Source of the DNA: Spirochaetia bacterium
GTDB taxonomy: Bacteria; Spirochaetota; Spirochaetia; DAHUYW01
Direction of reading: 5' to 3'
Assembly (NCBI GenBank): GCA_030041455.1
Contig: JASHNV010000035.1
Coordinates: 1-37,861, forward strand
DNA: 37,861 bases
In this document: positions 16,686-24,041 of the stretch, in pieces
Layout of the letters: every line of letters begins with the position of its first letter
How positions within the stretch are numbered: position 1 is the stretch's first letter
Position numbers and translations under genes: made by a program
The notes under the pieces: model-generated
The model's database searches: none
Told to the model about the DNA's origin: nothing
Seen by the model: only the letters and a program-made list of their open reading frames with translations

Positions 16686-17087
16686 ATGAGCGCCATACCG
16701 GCTCTAGATTTCGGCAAGCTCGGCGGGATCGTTCCGGTGGTGACCCAGGACGCGCTGAGCGGCGAGATCCTCATGCAGGGCTTCATGGATCGGGAGGCGT
16801 GGGAGCGGACGCTCGAGGAGCGCGTCGCCTACTACTACAGCCGCTCGCGAGGAAGGCTCTGGAAGAAGGGCGAGACCTCGGGCCACCTCCAGAGGGTCGT
16901 CGAGGCGTGGGTCGACTGCGACGAGGACGCGGTGCTCCTGAAGGTGAGGCAGGAGGGCGGAGGGGCGTGTCACACCGGCTACCGTAGCTGCTTCTATCGC
17001 CGCGTGGGCTCCGAGGGCCTCGAGGTCGTCGGCGAGCGGCGCTTCGACCCCGCGAAGGTCTACGGCGAGGAGGAGCCGCCCGCCTGA
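16686..17087 (+). CDS. hisI: Phosphoribosyl-AMP cyclohydrolase
   Basis: Third step of histidine synthesis: hydrolytic opening of the purine ring of phosphoribosyl-AMP, zinc and magnesium dependent. The 133-residue protein has the full set of motifs: [43 protein letters not shown] and [15 protein letters not shown] with the zinc-binding cysteines. No HisE domain is fused. The ATG follows GGAGGG. It is the last gene after glk and the uridylyltransferase, and no other his gene lies in the window. Confidence 0.95.
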   Translation: MSAIPALDFGKLGGIVPVVTQDALSGEILMQGFMDREAWERTLEERVAYYYSRSRGRLWKKGETSGHLQRVVEAWVDCDEDAVLLKVRQEGGGACHTGYRSCFYRRVGSEGLEVVGERRFDPAKVYGEEEPPA

Positions 17088-17103
17088 GAGCGGCGGCTCC
17101 TCC
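17069..17103. terminator. Perfect 12-bp inverted repeat between convergent genes
   Basis: GGAGGAGCCGCC (17069-17080) and GGCGGCTCCTCC (17092-17103) are exact inverted repeats around an 11-nt loop. The loop holds the hisI stop codon and the right arm ends on the first base of the uxaE stop codon. There is no T-tract, but the stem is strong and readable from both sides, so a bidirectional terminator is likely. Confidence 0.6.
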
Positions 17104-18644
17104 TACCGCTGCCTCGGAACGCCGAGGAGCGCGACGTGCCTCCCGATGAGCTCCTCCACCTCCGCGTAGTGGAGCTCCTCGTTCTGGCCGAGGGTCGAGA
17201 AGAACTCTCCGCGAAGCGAGGGGTCGTTCAAGAGCCCGCCGTACGTGATGTGGAGGAGCTGGCGCGAGTCGGGCTCCCGGATGAACCGCTCGAGCTCCGA
17301 GTCCGGGTAGCCGGCGGCTTGCGGGATCCGCCCGACCTCGGCGCTGATGTGGTAGAGCTTCGCCGCGTCGGGGAAGTAGTCGAACGCCTTCGCGAGAAGC
17401 CGCCTGAAGAGCGCCGGGTTCACGCGCGCGACGACCTCAAGCGAGGCGAGCCAGCTCGTGCCCGCGGTTTTCAGGTGCACGCGCATGCCCGTTTGCCGTC
17501 CGATCGCCGGGTAGACGGAGAACTTGTCGCTTCCCGAGTGGATGGAGATCTTATAGTCTCCGAACGCCCGCGCGACGTCGCAGTGAGTCTTCAGCTGGCG
17601 CTCGAACTCCTCGAGGTCTCCTCGATAGTCGATCCCCTTCTGGAACTCGCCCACGAAGCGCGGCGCGAGCGAGCTCACCACCACTCCCCGGGCCTCGAGC
17701 TCGCTTGCGATGAAGAGGTGGTGCGCGGGAAGGGTCGGCGCGGTGGTCTCGTCGATGCTGAGCTCGAGGTCATAGGCCTCGCCGCGCGTGTCCTTCAGGT
17801 GCCGGTCCACCTCGCGCGCGAAGTCGAGCGCCCGCCAGTACATGAGGGCGCAGCGCATCGCCTCGATCCGGTCGAAGACGATCGTGGAGTCCGCCATCGT
17901 GAAGGTCCGCCCTGAGTACTTCGCGAGCACCCGCTGGACGACCGCTCCGTCGAGGAGGTCGAACTCCGACTCCACCTTCGCGTCGCTCCACGCCGCGGGC
18001 TCCGCCGCCATCCGCTCGGTGAGATCGAGCGTGATCATCGGCATCCGCGCCTCGAGCGCCACGTCGATGTCCTTGATCGTTTTCAGGTGATCCCCGTCGG
18101 CTCCGTAGCCCCGCACGAACCCCTCCTGGAAGACGCCGAACGTCGCGTCGGCGACGACCTTGAGAAAGGTGCGCCGCGTGAGGGCGAGCTCGCGCACCGA
18201 CTGCTGCGCGAGAACCGGATAGCAGTCGAAGGGGCTCACCGCGCGCACGTGACCGGGCGTGGCGAGGCCGAGCCGGTCGCCGCATCCGATCGTCGTGGTC
18301 TTGTCGCGAAGGGAGACCGGCGCCGTGAAGGGAAAGACGCCGTGAAGGAGCCGGGCGTTCCCCTCCGAGAGGTCGGCGCGGAAGAGGTGGAGACCGCTCA
18401 CGCGCGCTCCGGTGCCCTCGAACTCGGGCTTGAACGACTTCTCCCCGACGAGGTAGAGGTGCTTCTCGTTGCCGTTGCTCGCGATGAAATAGAGGATCCT
18501 GTCGCGGGTGAAGAGCGACCGGCGATAGATCCGCGCGTCGCCCGAGGAGATCCAGCGGGAGTCCCCCTCCTTCAACGCCTCAAGGCGCTCCTGGTCGGCG
18601 CCCGCGAGGGCGTTCTCCCGTACGAGCCGCGCGATCGTTTCCAT
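17103..18644 (-). CDS. uxaE: Tagaturonate epimerase UxaE
   Basis: UxaE interconverts D-tagaturonate and D-fructuronate, so that galacturonate can enter the glucuronate branch without tagaturonate reductase (UxaB). The enzyme was characterised in Thermotoga maritima. This 513-residue protein shows the family blocks GDRLGLATPGHVRAV, LAQQSVREL, DATFGVFQEGF followed by GYGADGDHLK, SIDETTAPTLP, SIHSGSDKFSVYPAIG and HLKTAGTSWL. The ATG at 18644 lies 6 nt after the uxaC stop with GGGGAGG upstream. It is last in the deoR-SDR-uxaC-uxaE operon, which fits its substrate being the UxaC product. Confidence 0.92.
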   Translation of the reverse strand: METIARLVRENALAGADQERLEALKEGDSRWISSGDARIYRRSLFTRDRILYFIASNGNEKHLYLVGEKSFKPEFEGTGARVSGLHLFRADLSEGNARLLHGVFPFTAPVSLRDKTTTIGCGDRLGLATPGHVRAVSPFDCYPVLAQQSVRELALTRRTFLKVVADATFGVFQEGFVRGYGADGDHLKTIKDIDVALEARMPMITLDLTERMAAEPAAWSDAKVESEFDLLDGAVVQRVLAKYSGRTFTMADSTIVFDRIEAMRCALMYWRALDFAREVDRHLKDTRGEAYDLELSIDETTAPTLPAHHLFIASELEARGVVVSSLAPRFVGEFQKGIDYRGDLEEFERQLKTHCDVARAFGDYKISIHSGSDKFSVYPAIGRQTGMRVHLKTAGTSWLASLEVVARVNPALFRRLLAKAFDYFPDAAKLYHISAEVGRIPQAAGYPDSELERFIREPDSRQLLHITYGGLLNDPSLRGEFFSTLGQNEELHYAEVEELIGRHVALLGVPRQR

Positions 18645-18650
18645 ACCGCC

Positions 18651-20090
18651 TCACCTCCCCTCGCCGGTCTCGATGCCGAAGTACCTCGCGGCGTTCCGGA
18701 AGCAGAGGTCCTCCACCATGCCGGAGAGCAGTCCCTCGTCGCGCGGCGCCTCGCCGCGGTCGGCCCAGCCGCCGAGGAGACTGCAGAGAATCCGCCTGAA
18801 ATACTCGTGGCGGGGATAGGAGAGGAAGCTCCGCGAGTCGGTGAGCATTCCCACGAAGCGGCTGAGGAGCCCGTTGTTCGCGAGCGCCGTAAGCTGCCTG
18901 AGGATCCCGTCCCGCTGGTCGTTGAACCACCACGCCGATCCGAACTGGAGCTTTCCCGGCTCCGGGCCCTCCTGGAAGCATCCGACGAGCGAGACAAGGA
19001 GGTCGTAGTCGGAGGGATTCACGCAGTAGAGGATCGTCTTCGGCAGGCTCCCCTCGGAGGCCAGCCGATCGAGGAAGCGCGCGAGGCTCGATGCGACGGG
19101 GAAGTCGCCGATCGCGTCGAACCCCGCGTCCCGACCGATCCGCGCTCGCATCCTCGAGTTGACTCCCCGGATCGCCCCCATGTGGAGCTGCATGGTCCAT
19201 CCGGCTGCGGAGTCCATGCGGCCGAGCTCGAGGAGGAGCCTCGTGCGGAACTTCGCGACCTCCGAGGGCTCCGGGCGGACGCCCGAGCGCGCCTTCCGGT
19301 AGATCTCCTCGAGCTCCCCGGCGCCGGCCTCCTCGCAGACCGGCATGTCGATTCCGTGGTCGGAGAGACGGCCTCCGGCGGCGTGGAAGAAATCGTGCCG
19401 CGCGGAGAGCGCCTCGAGAAAGTCGGACAGGCGCGGAAGAGGCCTTCCCGCCGCGCCCTCGAGCCTTCCCGCCCACTCGGCGAAGGAGGCGGGATCCTCG
19501 ATCGCGTGGGCGCGGTCGGGCCGGAAGGCGGGGAGGACCTTGACCGGGAAGGTGCCCTCCCGCCTGATCCGCTCGTGGTGGGAAAGGGAGTCGGTCGGGT
19601 CGTCGGTGGTGCAGACGACCTTGACGTTCATGGAGACGACGAGGCCCCGGGCGCTTCGGCCGGGCTCGGCGAGAAGCGCGGCGGAGCGCTCGTAGACGGC
19701 GTCCGCCGAGCGGGGCGACAGGAGCTCTTCGATCCCGAAGTAGCGCCTGAGCTCGAGGTGGGTCCACTGGTAGAGAGGATTGCCGACCGTGCAGGGCACC
19801 GTCTCGGCCCACGCCCTGAACTTGTCGCGGTCGTCGGCGCCTCCGGTGATGCGCTCCTCGTCGATGCCGTTCGCCCGCATCGCCCGCCACTTGTAGTGGT
19901 CGCCCGCAAGCCACGCGCTCGTGAGGCTCGCGAATCGCGTGTCGGAAGCGATTTGCTCGGGGGGGAGGTGGCAGTGGTAGTCGAAGATCGGCATCTTCGC
20001 CGCGTGGTCGTGGTAGAGGAGGCGCGCCGTCTCGCCTTCGAGCAGGAAATCCTCGTCGAGGAACGCGCGCGCGGGGGTGGATCGTGCCAT
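18651..20090 (-). CDS. uxaC: Glucuronate/galacturonate isomerase UxaC
   Basis: Uronate isomerase: D-glucuronate to D-fructuronate and D-galacturonate to D-tagaturonate, in the cytoplasm. The protein is 479 residues, the normal size. The metal motif DYHCHLPPEQI is near residue 37, and FRAWAETVPCTVGNPLYQWTHLELRRYFGI and QLHMGAIRGVNSRM follow at family spacing. The ATG at 20090 has AAAGGCGG upstream and lies 12 nt after the SDR stop. With UxaE and the SDR it forms a complete path from both hexuronates to D-mannonate. Confidence 0.95.
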   Translation of the reverse strand: MARSTPARAFLDEDFLLEGETARLLYHDHAAKMPIFDYHCHLPPEQIASDTRFASLTSAWLAGDHYKWRAMRANGIDEERITGGADDRDKFRAWAETVPCTVGNPLYQWTHLELRRYFGIEELLSPRSADAVYERSAALLAEPGRSARGLVVSMNVKVVCTTDDPTDSLSHHERIRREGTFPVKVLPAFRPDRAHAIEDPASFAEWAGRLEGAAGRPLPRLSDFLEALSARHDFFHAAGGRLSDHGIDMPVCEEAGAGELEEIYRKARSGVRPEPSEVAKFRTRLLLELGRMDSAAGWTMQLHMGAIRGVNSRMRARIGRDAGFDAIGDFPVASSLARFLDRLASEGSLPKTILYCVNPSDYDLLVSLVGCFQEGPEPGKLQFGSAWWFNDQRDGILRQLTALANNGLLSRFVGMLTDSRSFLSYPRHEYFRRILCSLLGGWADRGEAPRDEGLLSGMVEDLCFRNAARYFGIETGEGR

Positions 20091-20102
20091 GTCAAACCGC
20101 CT

Positions 20103-20918
20103 TTAGATGTTGTCGACCAGGTAGCCGCCGTCCACGGGAATCGTGACGCCGGTCAGGAAGCCCGAGGCCTTGTCGCTAGCGAGAAACAGGAGCGCGCCCG
20201 AGAGCTCGGATACGTCGCCGAAGCGCCCGAAGGGGGTGTGCCTGATGACGCTCTCGCCCCTCGGCGTCAGCTTCCCGGACGCCGGGTCGACGAGGAGGGC
20301 GCGGTTCTGCTTGCCGATGAAAAATCCGGGCGCGAGGGCGTTGACCCGGATGCCGTTCGGAGCGAACTCCTTCGCCGCCGCCATCGTGAGGTTCATGACC
20401 GCCGCCTTCGCAGCGTCGTAGGCGAAGACCCCGGAGAGCGGAACGTAGGAGGCCATCGAGCAGAGGTTGACGACGCACCCGGGGCGCGAGCGCTCGACCC
20501 AGCGGCCCGCGACCACCTTCGTCGGGACCACCGCGCCGGCGATCACGTTGAGCCGGAGGACCCGCTCGAACTGCTCGACGTCGATGTCGAGGAAGCCGCT
20601 CCTGCCGCGGTTTCCGCCGGCGCAGTTGACGAGGATGTCGACCGCGCCGAAGCGCTCCTCGGTCGCTTCGAGCGCCCTGCGCACGGCGGGCTCGTCGAGG
20701 GCGTTCGCCTCAAGCGGCAGGATCCGCTCCTCGGCGCCGGTCGCCTCCGCGAGGCGCGCTCTCGCCGCGTCGGCGTTCGCCTGCGCGATATCCCAGAGGC
20801 TCACCGCGGCGCCCGCGCCGAGGAGCGCCTGCGCGAGCGCGAGCGCGATGACGCCGCCTCCGCCCGTGACGGCGGCGGTCTTCCCCGAAAGGCCGAAGAG
20901 CTCCTCGAGGTAGCTCAC
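20103..20918 (-). CDS. SDR oxidoreductase, probable fructuronate reductase
   Basis: A 271-residue short-chain dehydrogenase, best explained as NAD(P)H-dependent reduction of D-fructuronate to D-mannonate. The catalytic Ser region is VVNLCSMASYVPLSG, the YxxxK is YDAAKAAV, and the late segment HTPFGRFGDVSELSGALLFLAS with TGVTIPVDGGYL is typical of mannonate-oxidoreductase-like SDRs. The nucleotide loop reads TGGGGVIALALA: the last glycine seen in relatives is replaced by leucine. The position directly before uxaC supports the substrate. A generic sugar-acid reductase cannot be excluded. Confidence 0.8.
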   Translation of the reverse strand: MSYLEELFGLSGKTAAVTGGGGVIALALAQALLGAGAAVSLWDIAQANADAARARLAEATGAEERILPLEANALDEPAVRRALEATEERFGAVDILVNCAGGNRGRSGFLDIDVEQFERVLRLNVIAGAVVPTKVVAGRWVERSRPGCVVNLCSMASYVPLSGVFAYDAAKAAVMNLTMAAAKEFAPNGIRVNALAPGFFIGKQNRALLVDPASGKLTPRGESVIRHTPFGRFGDVSELSGALLFLASDKASGFLTGVTIPVDGGYLVDNI

Positions 20919-20958
20919 GGCGCCGCGCTTCCCGCCGCGCGCCGCCCGACGATCCCCC

Positions 20959-21723
20959 TCACGACGCCTCCCCCGCGACCACGACCTCGACGCCGAGCTC
21001 CTGCAGGCCCCGCATCCCGTCGATCCAGCGGTCGGTGATCACGATGTCGACGTCGGACGGCCGGGCGAAGACCGAGAAGGCGTCCTTGTTGAACTTGCTC
21101 GAATCGGCGAGGATGATCCTCCGCTTCGAGACCTCGAGAACCTTGCTCTTCATTTGCGACTCGATGATGTTCTGCGAGGAAAAGACCCCGGCCGCGGAGA
21201 AGCCGGTCGCGCCGACGAAGCAGGAGCCGATCTGCAGGTCGCCGAGCGTCTCGATCGCGGTGGCCCCGATGAACGAGCCCGCGTCCTTACGGTAGTTTCC
21301 GCCGATGGAAATGAGCGAGATCCCCGGCGCGTCGGCGAGGACGTTCATGGCGTCGAGGGAGTCGGTGACCACCCTCAGGTTCATCTCGACGATCTGGAGC
21401 GCGAGGAGGGTCAAGGTCGTTCCCGCGTCGATGAAGATGGTGTCCTCCTCGCTGATGAAGCCGCGCGCCCGCGAGGCGATGCGCTGCTTCTCGTCGCGGT
21501 GCTCCTCGCGCCGAATGTGGATGTCGCGCATCTCGGCGCGATCCTCCGCGAGGAGCGCGCCGCCCCGCGTTCGCACGATTTTTCCCATCTCCTCGAGGAT
21601 CGTGAGATCCTTGCGGATCGTGACCTCGGAGACCTCGAGGCGCTCGGTAAGCTCCTGGACCGTCACCGTTCGCAGCCGCGAGACGATCCTCAGGATTTGG
21701 TCGTGGCGGGGAATGTGTGCCAA
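20959..21723 (-). CDS. DeoR-family transcriptional regulator
   Basis: A 254-residue regulator: N-terminal winged helix with VTVQELTERLEVSEVTIRKDL at about 19-39, then the DeoR sensor domain with FIDAGTTLTLLA, a phosphosugar-binding-type loop, and ISIGGNYRKDAGSFIGATA. Such proteins usually repress sugar operons and respond to a phosphorylated intermediate. The start is TTG at 21723, with AAGGAAACGG upstream. It opens the leftward uronate operon and shares the 142-bp divergent control region with the HAD-larA-gnd operon, so it probably controls both and itself. Confidence 0.92.
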   Translation of the reverse strand: MAHIPRHDQILRIVSRLRTVTVQELTERLEVSEVTIRKDLTILEEMGKIVRTRGGALLAEDRAEMRDIHIRREEHRDEKQRIASRARGFISEEDTIFIDAGTTLTLLALQIVEMNLRVVTDSLDAMNVLADAPGISLISIGGNYRKDAGSFIGATAIETLGDLQIGSCFVGATGFSAAGVFSSQNIIESQMKSKVLEVSKRRIILADSSKFNKDAFSVFARPSDVDIVITDRWIDGMRGLQELGVEVVVAGEAS

Positions 21724-21746
21724 GCTTCCGTTTCCTTTCGCTCACG

Positions 21747-21775
21747 ACGATATTCCGTAAACAGCCCGATGTCAA
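21747..21775 (-). promoter_or_regulatory. Promoter of deoR-SDR-uxaC-uxaE
   Basis: Minus-strand TTGACA (21770-21775), exactly 17 nt, then TATCGT (21747-21752). A CGAAA half-site follows just downstream of the -10, a suitable place for repression. Confidence 0.75.
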
Positions 21776-21797
21776 GGGCGCGATCGAGCCGGACGCC

Positions 21798-21826
21798 TTG
21801 ACGCGGAGGGAGCTCCGCGGTATGAT
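21798..21826 (+). promoter_or_regulatory. Promoter of HAD-larA-gnd
   Basis: TTGACG (21798-21803), 17 nt, then TATGAT (21821-21826). The spacer is almost filled by the perfect inverted repeat CGCGGAG (21802-21808) / CTCCGCG (21813-21819) with a 4-nt centre, so a dimeric regulator could sit between the two boxes. Confidence 0.8.
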
Positions 21827-21850
21827 TTCGAATCGAGCTGACTTTCGAAA
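21827..21850. promoter_or_regulatory. Tandem TTCGAA sites, candidate DeoR operator
   Basis: Two TTCGAA palindromes, at 21827-21832 and 21844-21849 (the second extended to TTTCGAAA at 21843-21850), lie 17 bp apart centre to centre and begin directly after the -10 box. They would cover the transcription start. Assignment to the adjacent DeoR protein is inference. Confidence 0.45.
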
Positions 21851-21865
21851 CAAAAGGAAAGACCG

Positions 21866-22753
21866 ATGAGCGATGTCACCGGAGCGCTCAAGGCGCTTCG
21901 CCCCGGGAAGGCGTTCTTCGTGGGAATCGATTCCGACGGCTGCGCGTTCGACTCGATGGAAATCAAGCAGAAGGAGTGCTTCTGCCCGAGCTTCGTCTAT
22001 CACTTCGACCTGCAGGCGGTCTCGAAGTACGCCCGCGAGACCTGGGAGTTCGTGAACCTCTACTCGAAAGACCGCGGATGCAACCGGTTCATCGCGGTGG
22101 AGAAGGCGCTCGACCTCCTCCGTTCGCGCGGCCGGGTGAGGGCGCGGAACGTGGCGGTTCCCCGGCTCGAGGGCCTGCGCGCTTGGCTCGCGCGCGAGAC
22201 GAAGCTCGGGAACCCCGCCCTCGAGGCCGAGGTCGCCCAGGGCCGGGATCCCGACCTCGCGCGGGTCCTCGCGTTCTCCCTCGACGTGAACGCCGCCATC
22301 GCGCGGATCGTGCGCGGTGTCCCGCCCTTCCCGCTCGTGCGCGAATCGCTCGAGCGGATCGCCCGGGAGGCCGACGCGATGGTCGTCTCGCAGACGCCGA
22401 CCGAGGCGCTCGAGCGCGAGTGGAGGGAGCACGGCATCGACCGCTATGTGAGGACGATCGCCGGCCAAGAGCTCGGCACCAAGTCGGAGCACCTCGCCCT
22501 CGCGGCGCTCGGCAAGTACGAGCCCGAGCGCGTTCTCATGATCGGCGACGCGCCCGGCGACTACCGCGCCGCTGCCGACAATCGCGCGCTCTTCTTTCCC
22601 GTGAACCCCGGCCGGGAGGAGAGCTCCTGGGAACGCTTCCATCGAGAGGCCTTCGACCGGTTCCTTTCGGGAACCTACGCCGGCTCCTACGAGCGCGAGC
22701 TCATCGACGAGTTCAACGCCTGCCTTCCGGAGAAGCCCTCGTGGCCGGACTGA
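21866..22753 (+). CDS. HAD-family phosphatase in uronate operon
   Basis: A 295-residue HAD-superfamily protein. Motif I is GIDSDGCAFDS with Asp22 and Asp24, motif II is the Ser of MVVSQTP, a Lys follows in the GTKSEHLALAAL region, and motif IV is MIGDAPGD. A large helical cap of about 150 residues lies between motifs I and II. The ATG at 21866 has AAAGGAAAG at 21854-21861. It is first in the operon with the LarA homologue and gnd, so its substrate is probably a sugar-acid phosphate or a dead-end phosphorylated intermediate. That is inference; HAD substrate ranges cannot be read from motifs. Confidence 0.85.
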   Translation: MSDVTGALKALRPGKAFFVGIDSDGCAFDSMEIKQKECFCPSFVYHFDLQAVSKYARETWEFVNLYSKDRGCNRFIAVEKALDLLRSRGRVRARNVAVPRLEGLRAWLARETKLGNPALEAEVAQGRDPDLARVLAFSLDVNAAIARIVRGVPPFPLVRESLERIAREADAMVVSQTPTEALEREWREHGIDRYVRTIAGQELGTKSEHLALAALGKYEPERVLMIGDAPGDYRAAADNRALFFPVNPGREESSWERFHREAFDRFLSGTYAGSYERELIDEFNACLPEKPSWPD

Positions 22754-22760
22754 AGGCGTG

Positions 22761-24026
22761 ATGTACTACGAGCTCGCGAGGGAACGCGGCTCCCTCGCCG
22801 ACGAGGAGCTCCGCGCCGGCCTCGTCTCGGCCTTGGACCGGCTCGGGCCGCGAAGACGCGTGCTCGCCGTTCCCCCCGACATCACGCGCCTCCACTCGCG
22901 GGCCGGCCGGATCACCGAGCTCGTCTGGGAGTATTACGGGCCGAGGCTCGCCGACGTCCTTCCGGCCACCGGCACCCACCTTCCGATGAGCGACCCCGAG
23001 ATCGCGTCGATGTACGGCGCCGTGCCGAGGAGTCTCTTTCGGGTCCATCGCTTCAGGAAGGACGTCGAGACCCTCGGGCGGGTTCCCGCCGCGCTCATTC
23101 GCGAAGTCTCGGAGGGCAGGCTCGACTACGACTGGCCCGCGCAGGTGAACACCCTCGTCGCGCGCGGCGGCCACGACCTCGTCCTCTCGATCGGGCAGGT
23201 GGTGCCGCACGAAGTCGTGGGCATGGCGAGCTACACCAAGAACCTCTTCATCGGCACCGGGGGAAGCGAGGCGATCGACAAGAGCCACTACCTCGGAGCG
23301 GTCTACGGCATGGAGCGGATGATGGGGAGGCCGGACACCCCCGTTCGGAGGGTCCTCACCTACGCCGAGGAGCGCTTCGCGAGGAGCCTTCCGATCGTCT
23401 ACGTCCACACCGTGGTCGCGGCCGAGGCCGACGGGAGCCTCGCGCTCAAAGGCCTGTTCGTCGGCGACGACGTCGAGGTCTTCAGGCGAGCCGCGGCGCT
23501 GTCCCTGCGGGTGAACTTCACGATGGTCGAAGAGCCCATCAAGAAGGCCGTCGTCTACCTGAACGCCGCCGAGTTCAAGAGCACCTGGCTCGGGAACAAG
23601 GCGATCTACCGGACCCGCATGGCGATCGCCGACGGCGGCGAGCTCGTCGTCCTCGCTCCCGGCGTGAGCCGCTTCGGCGAGGACCCCGAGATCGACCGGC
23701 TCATCCGAGCCTACGGCTACCGTACCACCCCGGAAGTCCTGAGGCTCGTCGAGAGCGGGGGCGCTCTGAAGGAAAACCTCAGCGTCGCCGCCCACCTCAT
23801 CCACGGCTCCTCGGAGGGGCGCTTCGCGATCACCTACTGCCCGGGCGGGCTCACGAGGGGGGAGATCGAGAAGGCCAACTTTCAATTCGGCGATCTTGCG
23901 GGTATGATAGGACGCTACGATCCGCGGACGCTGAAGGACGGATGGAACGAGCTCCCCGACGGGGAGCGATTCTTCTACATCTCCAATCCGGCGCTCGGGC
24001 TGTGGGCGCATCGCGGACGATTCTAG
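22761..24026 (+). CDS. LarA-family nickel-pincer 2-hydroxyacid epimerase
   Basis: A 421-residue member of the LarA (DUF2088) superfamily, which racemises or epimerises 2-hydroxy acids with a covalently bound nickel-pincer nucleotide. Numbered from ATG 22761: PPDITR with Asp40 and Arg43, GTHLPMSDPE with His73, then His150, Lys160 and His176 in the PHEVVG, YTKNLFIG and SHYLG segments. The 10- and 16-residue gaps between the last three equal those of His174, Lys184 and His200 in Lactiplantibacillus LarA, so the cofactor site appears intact. ATG 22761 fits AAGG at 22753-22756 better than GTG 22758. Lying between uronate genes and gnd, a D-mannonate/D-gluconate 2-epimerase is the best guess; a gluconate 2-epimerase (GntE) is a known member. 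Confidence 0.85.
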   Translation: MYYELARERGSLADEELRAGLVSALDRLGPRRRVLAVPPDITRLHSRAGRITELVWEYYGPRLADVLPATGTHLPMSDPEIASMYGAVPRSLFRVHRFRKDVETLGRVPAALIREVSEGRLDYDWPAQVNTLVARGGHDLVLSIGQVVPHEVVGMASYTKNLFIGTGGSEAIDKSHYLGAVYGMERMMGRPDTPVRRVLTYAEERFARSLPIVYVHTVVAAEADGSLALKGLFVGDDVEVFRRAAALSLRVNFTMVEEPIKKAVVYLNAAEFKSTWLGNKAIYRTRMAIADGGELVVLAPGVSRFGEDPEIDRLIRAYGYRTTPEVLRLVESGGALKENLSVAAHLIHGSSEGRFAITYCPGGLTRGEIEKANFQFGDLAGMIGRYDPRTLKDGWNELPDGERFFYISNPALGLWAHRGRF

Positions 24027-24041
24027 CTCAAGGAGACTCAC

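Noticed and set aside
18087-21038. A ~980-residue plus-strand open frame opposite uxaE, uxaC and the SDR gene
   Set aside because: Mirror frame of real genes, with no ribosome site or recognisable domain.
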